From the NCBI GenBank assembly GCA_028278125.1, contig JANQEY010000030.1:1-17437 (forward strand): 17,437 bases of DNA, written 5' to 3'. Shown here piece by piece: positions 1 to 6,526 of the stretch. The notes below the pieces were generated by a model. That model did no database searches. It saw only the letters and a list, made by a program, of their open reading frames with translations, and had not been told where the DNA came from. The DNA is from a bacterium. GTDB taxonomy: Bacteria; Electryoneota; Electryoneia; Electryoneales; Electryoneaceae. How positions within the stretch are numbered: the first letter of the stretch is position 1; the number at the start of each line of letters is the position of its first letter. A program made the translations under genes and the position numbers.

Positions 1-1303
1 CGTTGCTTCGTTCGTCAATCCAGGAAACGACTACACACCCATCCCCATTTTCACTTGGATCAAAAGCTGCCATACTGATATCAAATTGTTCAAACACTAC
101 ATCACACAACACTATACCGGATGTTTCAGCGCCGGGTTCTCCCCAGTGAAGGATTAATTCATCTTCACCGCTTATTCTCTGCATAAAAAGGTCGGTGCTG
201 GCATCTCCGTTCCTGTGATCTAGCCAGGCCACAACAGCTGTTCCAGGTGCTGAATTCACCAGCTGGTAATGGTACTGCTCTGCAACTTCATCACATAGAA
301 TTTCACCATTTTCCTGCCACAATACGGTTCCATCCTCATCAACATGCTGGGTATACAGATCACCTTCATCATTCCGAAGATCTTTCCAGACTAAAAACGC
401 GCCGCCGGAACCGTCCGGACATAAACCGATGTCGTAGAGTTCAATTTCAATATCATATATAACCAGGCCGGTGTCCGCTCTCGCTTCCTCAGGAACTTCG
501 GGTGGCGACCACAACAGATTACCATCAACATCAACACGCTGCGCCAGTATGTTTTCATAATCATTTTGCATACGATTATCTACCCAACCTGCAATTAATC
601 CACCATTCCCATCGGAACAGGCTGAAAAACTTCCCGAGTGTTGACTGCCCTGATTATATGGTCCCCTGGCAACAGGAATACCCCCATTATCCCATAAAAA
701 GTCACCATCAGGACTAATCCTTTGCGCGTAAATATCTGTCGAATCATCTCGATTATCTAACCAGATAATTATTGTACCGTTGTTATTGTCATTGATTACA
801 TTGACATAACCCTTCCTGTAGTCCCCGGTAATAACCGGAACTCCCGCAAGATTATCATTAATCCCATCATTCCAAAGAGGATTTCCTTCCATGTCATATT
901 TCTGGATATAAATATCGCCAATCACACTGAATTTTTCGCTGTCTCGATAATCGAGCCAGGCTATGAACCAATGATTGTCACCAGTAGCGATAACAGTTGG
1001 ATAATCAATCCAGGATATTTCTTGGGCAAGTAATTTCCCGGATTCTTCCCACATCATCTCACCTGAGCTGTTCAGGAGTTGGCCATATAATTCAATGTCA
1101 CCGGTTTGCGCGCTGGTCCAGACTACCAGGGAATTTCCATTATCATCAGTCGCGACACTTTCCCGGAACTCAATCTGATCTCCCTGTCGGACAGGTACAC
1201 CGTCGTAAGGTTCCCAAAGATTAAAATCCTGCGCTTTTATTTGCGGACAGAATATGAGGACAACTACAGCAGTCAGGAGAAAATAGTATCGTCCAGTGTT
1301 CAT
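1..1303 (-). CDS. Secreted giant repeat protein, partial (paralogue of the neighbouring gene)
   Basis: This reading frame is open from an ATG at 1303 to the left edge: 434 codons without a stop, so the 3' part lies outside the window. It starts with a Sec signal peptide (hydrophobic residues about 7-19, then PQIKAQD, with cleavage expected after KAQ or KA). Mature residues follow the next gene almost collinearly, both beginning QDF.(I/L)WEP.DGVPVRQ. It contains about seven units of 50-70 residues built around W.D.R...D.Y.QR.D.DG...W, probably beta-propeller or beta-sandwich blades (inference). The start is supported by AAGGTG six bases upstream of the ATG. No catalytic motif is visible and I cannot name a function. 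By analogy with its paralogue it probably ends in a C-terminal sorting domain, but that part is not visible. Exported, probably surface-bound or extracellular. Confidence 0.85.
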   Translation of the reverse strand, partial: MNTGRYYFLLTAVVVLIFCPQIKAQDFNLWEPYDGVPVRQGDQIEFRESVATDDNGNSLVVWTSAQTGDIELYGQLLNSSGEMMWEESGKLLAQEISWIDYPTVIATGDNHWFIAWLDYRDSEKFSVIGDIYIQKYDMEGNPLWNDGINDNLAGVPVITGDYRKGYVNVINDNNNGTIIIWLDNRDDSTDIYAQRISPDGDFLWDNGGIPVARGPYNQGSQHSGSFSACSDGNGGLIAGWVDNRMQNDYENILAQRVDVDGNLLWSPPEVPEEARADTGLVIYDIEIELYDIGLCPDGSGGAFLVWKDLRNDEGDLYTQHVDEDGTVLWQENGEILCDEVAEQYHYQLVNSAPGTAVVAWLDHRNGDASTDLFMQRISGEDELILHWGEPGAETSGIVLCDVVFEQFDISMAAFDPSENGDGCVVVSWIDERSN

Positions 1304-1389
1304 GATTCGCACCTTATTTGCGGATGGTACGGTGATCTAATCTTACATAGAGTTCCTGTTTAGTTACTGTATCATTATCTATTATATTT

Positions 1390-1416
1390 GCCGGATTCTG
1401 GGAATCCGGCCTACTC
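1390..1416 (-). repeat. REP-like palindrome 2 (GTAG signature)
   Basis: A perfect 9-bp stem, GCCGGATTC and GAATCCGGC with loop TGG (1390-1410), is flanked on its right by CTACTC. Read on the minus strand it is GAGTAG followed by the palindrome. GTAG directly 5' of an imperfect GC-rich palindrome is the hallmark of bacterial REP elements moved by RAYT (TnpA-REP) transposases. Its partner lies at 1429-1467 in the same orientation. No RAYT gene is in the window. Confidence 0.55.
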
Positions 1417-1428
1417 GCTTAGAACCTA

Positions 1429-1467
1429 CCCGGATATCAGCCGAACGGCTGACTATCCGGGCTACTC
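1429..1467 (-). repeat. REP-like palindrome 1 (GTAG signature)
   Basis: CCCGGATA (1429-1436) pairs with TATCCGGG (1454-1461). The stem continues with TCAGCC pairing with GGCTGA around a GAAC loop, with one bulged C. CTACTC follows, so the minus strand reads GAGTAG then the palindrome, as in the copy at 1390-1416. It lies 9 bases past the stop codon of the large minus-strand gene, so in RNA it would form a strong 3' hairpin. That could stabilise or attenuate the transcript. There is no U-tract, so I do not call it a classical intrinsic terminator. Confidence 0.6.
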
Positions 1468-1475
1468 AATACTTA

Positions 1476-4400
1476 CTATTTCAATAAAACAATCTTCCTT
1501 GTTTTAACCAGGTCGTGTGTTTCCAGCTTTACAAAATAAATCCCTGAAGAAGCACTCCTGCCTGTCATATCCTTCCCATCCCATGTTATCCTATGTTTCC
1601 CGGCAGTTAAAATTTCGTTTGTGAGCGTAGTTACTTCTTTACCAAGAATGTTAAAGACCTTGAGAATTACTTTTGCACGTTCAGGCAACTGGAATGGAAT
1701 AACAATTTCCGGATTAAACGGATTAGGGTAGGGGGGAAGCAGCTCAAATTTTTCAGGAATTGAAACAACTTTTTCGTTAATAGAATTTTCTATACCATCG
1801 TCGACTCTTTGCGCATAGATATTATATATATGTTCTTTGACAGAAATTCTCAGGTCTTCCCAGGTACAGAAAAAGCCCGTATTTCCATCGCTTACCATAT
1901 GTTGCTGAATTTGTTGATGGTGTTCGTTACAGAGTACCTGGAAACCTGACTGGTATGGCTCAAGCGGTAAACCATCCGGACCAATATGGGTATAATAAAG
2001 GTCTACAAAAATATCGGCATGGATTTCCTGCCATGTGATGTATGCGTCTTCAAATGGACCAACCACTATCTTAGGATTATTCTGTTCGGAATTAGTTTCG
2101 CAGACAATGTAACCCTGGGGATCATCAAACAGGGGCTGGCCATTGATATCAATGCGCTGGCAGAAAATATGAGGACCGTAATAACCGCGTAGATCTCTCC
2201 ATGTTAGCCAGAAGGTCGATGACGTATCGCTGGCAACGCCGAGTGCTGATTTATGCAAACTTTCATCAGAGACTACTAATGGTTTACCGTCTTCTTCATC
2301 CCAGGTAAATGTTCCATCTTCCCTGATTATCTGCCCGTAGAGGTCAAAGTTTGTAGATCCGGCACGGCTATCCTCCCAGACAACCAGGATACCTCCACTA
2401 ACACACTGGGCTTTGGCACGATATTGAAAGCCATCAGCCTGTGAAATCGGGATGGGATCACCCCAGGGGAAATTGCCGTCGGGATCAATACAATGGGCGA
2501 AAAGGTCATAATTATTACCAGCGACTGACGTATAGAAGACCAGCAGAATATTTCCATTCGGGAAAAATATAAAATCTTCAATGGTATGGTCATTTTCCTC
2601 ATCGGTAATCCTTAAACCGTAATTATCGTCGCCATACCAGAGCGGATGACCGGTGGAACCGAGACGCTGGTAATGAATATTTACCCACCAATCCTGGTTT
2701 GTTCTCAGGAAGACAATGTGCGCTCCACCGTCATGGGCAGGGAGAATCCTTGGACGTTCCTGGTTACGCAACGGGTCGCCCTCTTCCGCTTCAGCTACTA
2801 CAACACCCTGGTTACCCCACAACAATTCTCCATTTGCGTTCATTTTCTGAGCGGCTATAATTGTGTGGTAGCGGTATCGGTCATCATGCCAGGCAGCGAA
2901 AATTTCTCCCTGTTCGTCAGATGAAAAATTAACAGAATCGCAGGTTACTTTCGCTGTATCGATTTCAGTTATTTCTGGAAATCCGGGAGTCAGGGATATG
3001 CCGCCATATGGCCAGCCCTCGCCTAATATTTCGCCGGTTTCGGGATTAAGTTTCTGGATAAACGGGTATTTTCCATTTCGGCCAAACCTTTTATCTTCCC
3101 AGCCTATATAAAGGTCTGTCCCTGTAAAGATTACCTGTGGATTTTCAGCATTGAAGTCGATACCGTAGATAATCTGAGCGCCATTTTCTTGTACCAGTTC
3201 AGCACCGTCTTCAAGTTCATGTACCTGGTAGTAGATTCCCGGGCTACCGTCCCTGTAGTCGAACCAGACGATCGCGGCATTAGTATCATTACCATCATCA
3301 AGGATTCTCACGATGTTACCGGTCTGCTGGAGTTGCGCGTCGCTGACGATGATTCCACTACCATCACTCCAAAGGTGATTTCCATCTTCATCAATCCTGT
3401 CGGCATACAGGTCTTCACGAGGGACTTCATTTTCACGTTCGTCTGTCCAGGATACGACCATGCCGCCATCGCCGCCACCTATAGCTGTCAAGCGTGCTTC
3501 AAACTGGTTACCGGGTTCATCACATAAAACTATTCCGAGAGTTTCTTCTCCAACATCACCCCAGTTCAGCTCAAGTTCGTTTGTACCGCTTATTTTCTGC
3601 ATATAAAGGTCGCTGGTGAACCAGTCAGTCCTCTGATCCTCCCAGATAACTATAGCTTCACCTGGTGCAGTATTTACAATACGATGCTTGAATTGTGTGG
3701 CCTGCGCATCACACAATACTTCACCGTCAACTGTCCATAGCAAATTTCCATCAGCGTCAACTCGCTGGATATAGAGATTTCCTAAAGGATCACCATATAA
3801 CCAGTCATCTTCGAACCAGGTACGTTTATCCTGCCATGCGAAGAATGCACCACCTACACCATCGGGGCAAAGTTTGATTCCGGTTTGTTCATGTGTAAAA
3901 CCACATATTACCAGGCCCGTGTCAGCCAGCGCTTCTTCAGGGATACCATCAGGTGACCAGAGGAGATTACCGTCTGCATCAACTCTCTGTGCGAAGAGGT
4001 TTTTATCAGTCGCGTCACGCAAATCAACCCATCCGACAATAATACCGCCGGAACCGTCAATGTCAGCTGAATATCCACCTCCGCTTAACGTCGCCTGATC
4101 TTCAGGCCCCGCGGCTACCGGAATCCCACCCTCTTCCCAGGCAACATTTCCGTCAGAGTCGATTCGTTGTGCATAGATATCGGAAGATTCATTCCTGTTA
4201 TCTGTCCAGGTGCAAATAACACCGCCATTTTCATCAGGGAAGCACCGGACACCTTCCTGTCTGTATAGTTCATCTTCCACTATTGGGATACCACCATGAA
4301 TATCGTTAATTCCATCTTCCCACTGTGGAATTCCATCCATATCAAATTTCTGGATAAAAATATTTCCCAGGTCTTCCCCGAAATACTCTCCCCTTTGATC

Positions 4401-4751
4401 GCTCCAGGCCACTATCCAATGGTCGTCTCCAGCGTAGATAACAGAGGGAGCTTCCAGTCCCAGGTTCTGGTGAACAATCCTGCGGCCTGAATGTCCCCAC
4501 TCGGTTTCACCGTCAATGTTGATCAGTTGGGCATAAAGATCAAAATCACCAGTTTCAGCACTAGTCCAGACAACAAGTGTGTTACCCTGATCATCAACAG
4601 CGGCTGCTCGATAAAATTCGATACTGTTCGACTGGCGGACGGGGACACCGTCCCATGGTTCCCAAATACTAAAATCTTGTGCCTTGAGTGGTAGACAAAT
4701 TGAGAGGATCAAAGCAAGCAACAGGAGAAGCGAGCAATACAGGTTCTTCAT
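1476..4751 (-). CDS. Giant secreted repeat protein with C-terminal type IX-like sorting domain
   Basis: The product is 1091 residues. It begins with a Sec signal peptide (MKNLYCSLLLLLALILSICL, then PLKAQD). About sixteen consecutive units of roughly 50-70 residues follow, each with (V/I)xWxDxR...DxYxQRxDxDGxxxW, suggestive of propeller blades or similar beta repeats. The last 94 residues form the familiar FCB C-terminal domain: YPNPFNP, a V..VFNILG strand, AG.H.ITWDG, SGIYFVKL and a terminal KIVLLK. This is the type IX secretion (Por) or FlgD-like sorting module. The frame extends upstream to a TTG at 4826, but GGGAG lies six bases before the second ATG of an ATGATG pair, and starting there gives a proper signal peptide, so I use 4751. 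Function unknown; no enzyme motif is visible. It is the tandem paralogue of the gene at 1-1303. Confidence 0.9.
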   Translation of the reverse strand: MKNLYCSLLLLLALILSICLPLKAQDFSIWEPWDGVPVRQSNSIEFYRAAAVDDQGNTLVVWTSAETGDFDLYAQLINIDGETEWGHSGRRIVHQNLGLEAPSVIYAGDDHWIVAWSDQRGEYFGEDLGNIFIQKFDMDGIPQWEDGINDIHGGIPIVEDELYRQEGVRCFPDENGGVICTWTDNRNESSDIYAQRIDSDGNVAWEEGGIPVAAGPEDQATLSGGGYSADIDGSGGIIVGWVDLRDATDKNLFAQRVDADGNLLWSPDGIPEEALADTGLVICGFTHEQTGIKLCPDGVGGAFFAWQDKRTWFEDDWLYGDPLGNLYIQRVDADGNLLWTVDGEVLCDAQATQFKHRIVNTAPGEAIVIWEDQRTDWFTSDLYMQKISGTNELELNWGDVGEETLGIVLCDEPGNQFEARLTAIGGGDGGMVVSWTDERENEVPREDLYADRIDEDGNHLWSDGSGIIVSDAQLQQTGNIVRILDDGNDTNAAIVWFDYRDGSPGIYYQVHELEDGAELVQENGAQIIYGIDFNAENPQVIFTGTDLYIGWEDKRFGRNGKYPFIQKLNPETGEILGEGWPYGGISLTPGFPEITEIDTAKVTCDSVNFSSDEQGEIFAAWHDDRYRYHTIIAAQKMNANGELLWGNQGVVVAEAEEGDPLRNQERPRILPAHDGGAHIVFLRTNQDWWVNIHYQRLGSTGHPLWYGDDNYGLRITDEENDHTIEDFIFFPNGNILLVFYTSVAGNNYDLFAHCIDPDGNFPWGDPIPISQADGFQYRAKAQCVSGGILVVWEDSRAGSTNFDLYGQIIREDGTFTWDEEDGKPLVVSDESLHKSALGVASDTSSTFWLTWRDLRGYYGPHIFCQRIDINGQPLFDDPQGYIVCETNSEQNNPKIVVGPFEDAYITWQEIHADIFVDLYYTHIGPDGLPLEPYQSGFQVLCNEHHQQIQQHMVSDGNTGFFCTWEDLRISVKEHIYNIYAQRVDDGIENSINEKVVSIPEKFELLPPYPNPFNPEIVIPFQLPERAKVILKVFNILGKEVTTLTNEILTAGKHRITWDGKDMTGRSASSGIYFVKLETHDLVKTRKIVLLK

Positions 4752-4785
4752 CATTCTCTCCCAGTTATTTACTGAGCTAAAGGCT

Positions 4786-4826
4786 ATTATAACGATTTTA
4801 AATATGAAAATCACCCTTATTGTCAA
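4786..4826 (-). promoter_or_regulatory. Candidate promoter elements for the giant repeat gene
   Basis: On the minus strand a perfect TTGACA lies at 4826-4821 and a perfect TATAAT at 4791-4786. They are 29 bases apart, so they cannot be one sigma-70 pair. TTGACA with an 18-base spacer leads instead to TTTAAA (4802-4797). TATAAT lies 34 bases from the start codon and could act as a separate -10. The TTG of the longer possible reading frame falls inside the TTGACA, a further reason to prefer the 4751 start. Confidence 0.3.
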
Positions 4827-4894
4827 TTTATTTTATTTTTTAACCTTCGATATTCTGTCAAAATGGATGACCGGTTGATGTCCAGCTTTCCTTT

Positions 4895-4913
4895 TCCAGG
4901 AAGTTTTCCTGGA
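4895..4913. other. Perfect 8-bp inverted repeat between divergent genes
   Basis: TCCAGGAA and TTCCTGGA form a perfect stem with a three-base GTT loop, in the spacer between the giant repeat gene (minus) and lepB (plus). There is no T-run on either side, so it is not an intrinsic terminator. It could be an operator half-site pair or a 5' leader hairpin. No regulator is identified. Confidence 0.35.
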
Positions 4914-5038
4914 TAGTCATAATATTCGCCAAAATATCATAATTGTTAATTTGAAACATTTATACTAATTCAGTTGTTTAAATATCACGATATTCTACAA
5001 TTGCTTAATATAACCTGATTATAAAAGAACAAAGTAAT

Positions 5039-5818
5039 GTGAAACGATTTTTTAAAATTCCTGACGATTACCCCGGATTCTTCAGCCCCTGGAAGAGGCA
5101 TTCTCCCGGTTGGAAACTACTGCCACGATGGTTACGTAGCGTAAGATTCGCTGTTTTACTTATCACAGTATTGCTTGCTATTCTGATCGTCCAAAAGATG
5201 GTTGTTTCCACATATTTTGTTCCAACGGGATCGATGAAAAACACACTGATGATAGGGGATGTATTCCTGGTGAACAAGTTGGCTTATGGACTGCGAACCC
5301 CTGACTGGCTGGGTATTCCCGGTACTCGAATTCGTGCTAGTCTTCCAGTATATCATATACTGGATTTTTCACGACCAACCCAAAACGATGTAGTGATCTT
5401 CAAACATCCCTGGGAGAACTATAATATTTATGTTAAACGAGTTGTCGCGGTTGAAAACCAGCAGATTTTAATTAAACGAGGTCGGGTATATGTCGACAGT
5501 ATAGAAATTCCACTTCCCCCCGAAGCAAAAATATATTCCCAGGCTGCTTTGCCACCGGAAATCATTGATCCTACGATTTATCCCGATGGAATCGGCAATC
5601 GAGATAACTATGGACCGGCAAATGTTCCGAATGACCATGTTTTTGTCCTTGGTGATAATCGTAATAGTTCATCCGATTCACGTTACTGGGGTTTCCTGCC
5701 TGAGAAACTGATTCTTGGCAAGGCTACCATGATAATCTATTCAAATGGTAGAATTGAAGCCTCTAAAAGCACAAAGGGAAACGTGAGATGGAGTAGACTG
5801 GGAAAATGGATTTTCTAA
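5039..5818 (+). CDS. lepB: Signal peptidase I
   Basis: Membrane-bound serine protease (S26 family, Ser/Lys dyad) that removes Sec and Tat signal peptides on the outer face of the inner membrane. It has 259 residues. One transmembrane segment spans about 35-55. The catalytic Ser65 lies in PTGSMKNTL, box C is GDVFLVNK (73-80), the general-base Lys133 lies in YVKRVVAVEN, and box E is VLGDNRNSSSDSRYWG (203-218). The stretch LAYGLRTPDW...LDFSRPTQND between boxes C and D is long, as in Bacteroidota-like homologues. Translation starts at GTG: the ATG two bases upstream is followed immediately by TGA. The ribosome binding site is weak. It is a stand-alone gene, divergent from the secreted repeat protein, whose signal peptide it would be expected to cleave along with others. 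Confidence 0.95.
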   Translation: MKRFFKIPDDYPGFFSPWKRHSPGWKLLPRWLRSVRFAVLLITVLLAILIVQKMVVSTYFVPTGSMKNTLMIGDVFLVNKLAYGLRTPDWLGIPGTRIRASLPVYHILDFSRPTQNDVVIFKHPWENYNIYVKRVVAVENQQILIKRGRVYVDSIEIPLPPEAKIYSQAALPPEIIDPTIYPDGIGNRDNYGPANVPNDHVFVLGDNRNSSSDSRYWGFLPEKLILGKATMIIYSNGRIEASKSTKGNVRWSRLGKWIF

Positions 5819-6134
5819 GCCATTAACCGCATAAATTCATCATACCCAAGCTTTTATTATTATATCCTAAAGTTAATGTCAGTTTTAATCGCATTAAAAT
5901 TTTGTTAACACCGTGTTTCACTTTAATTCAGGAATTTAATTCACTAAATTCACAAAAAGTGGTCTGTCGTAAATATACCTATAATATTCTGAGTTGTTTT
6001 TCTGACTCAATGAGCTGATAGGTAACCTGGTTGTGTCAGGAATATCTAGAATTATCAAAAAGTTACTCCCCGCTTCCAGGTGCATTATTTTATTTCCTAT
6101 GCAAAAAAGACTAATTCTGCAGGAAAAATGAGTA
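5819..6134. other. Gene-free spacer between lepB and the response regulator
   Basis: 316 bases without a convincing gene. Near its left end is an AT-only hairpin with a T-rich tail (listed separately). A perfect TATAAT lies at 5980-5985, about 150 bases before the receiver gene, but I see no matching -35 box. AGGA at 6121-6124 is the probable ribosome binding site of the receiver gene. Nothing else is recognisable. Confidence 0.5.
5883..5906 (+). terminator. Possible weak terminator after lepB
   Basis: TTTTAAT and ATTAAAA form a perfect 7-bp stem around CGC, followed by TTTTGTT. It lies about 65 bases after the lepB stop. The stem has no G-C pair, so its strength as an intrinsic terminator is doubtful. 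Confidence 0.3.
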
Positions 6135-6515
6135 ATGGAACCCACTCGTTTAATCAGAATACTTGTCGTTGATGATGAAGAATCAATCAGGGAAAGTATA
6201 GGGGCTTTCCTGGAGGATTATAATTTCCAGGTTTCACTCGCTGAAAGTGGTGAAGAAGCACTGGAGGTGCTCAAAGATTCCAACTACAATTTAGCGATTG
6301 TTGACCTCAGGCTACCAGGTATCAGTGGGGAATCGTTTATGGTTCAAGCACATGAAATATTACCGGGTATGAAGTTTATAATCCATACCGGTTTAGTTGG
6401 ATATGAATTGTCTGAAGAATTGATATCCCTTGGAATAACATCGAATCAGATTTTTTTTAAACCGATCTCTGATATGACCCAACTTATAGACAGGATAGAA
6501 GAGTTACTTATTTAA
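6135..6515 (+). CDS. Stand-alone response-regulator receiver protein (CheY-like)
   Basis: 126 residues, one receiver domain and no output domain. Visible phospho-acceptor machinery: acidic pair Asp13-Asp14 (VVDDEES), phosphorylated Asp57 in IVDLRLPG, switch Thr85 in IIHTG and Lys109 in FFKPI. Such single-domain regulators act as phosphate shuttles or through protein-protein contact in the cytoplasm. The start uses AGGA ten bases upstream; the ATG at 6128 is in another frame. It ends 11 bases before the hybrid kinase gene, so the two are almost certainly co-transcribed, and the kinase is its likely phosphodonor (inference from gene order). The downstream target is unknown. Confidence 0.9.
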   Translation: MEPTRLIRILVVDDEESIRESIGAFLEDYNFQVSLAESGEEALEVLKDSNYNLAIVDLRLPGISGESFMVQAHEILPGMKFIIHTGLVGYELSEELISLGITSNQIFFKPISDMTQLIDRIEELLI

Positions 6516-6526
6516 AGGTAATGTAA

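Noticed and set aside
1381..1386. TATAAT on the minus strand upstream of the partial paralogue as its promoter
   Set aside because: A -35 at normal spacing would fall inside the REP-like palindrome and does not resemble TTGACA. It may still be a -10, but evidence is too thin to list.
2646..3527. Plus-strand open frames lying over the giant minus-strand gene
   Set aside because: They are antisense shadows of a 1091-residue gene with a signal peptide, repeats and a recognised C-terminal domain.
4752..4826. Longer N-terminus of the giant repeat protein starting at TTG 4826
   Set aside because: It would place two hydrophobic stretches in series, its TTG lies in a TTGACA-like element, and GGGAG sits at proper distance only from the ATG at 4751.
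5936..6145. Minus-strand 69-residue frame before the receiver gene
   Set aside because: It overlaps the start of the receiver gene and shows no family motif or ribosome binding site.
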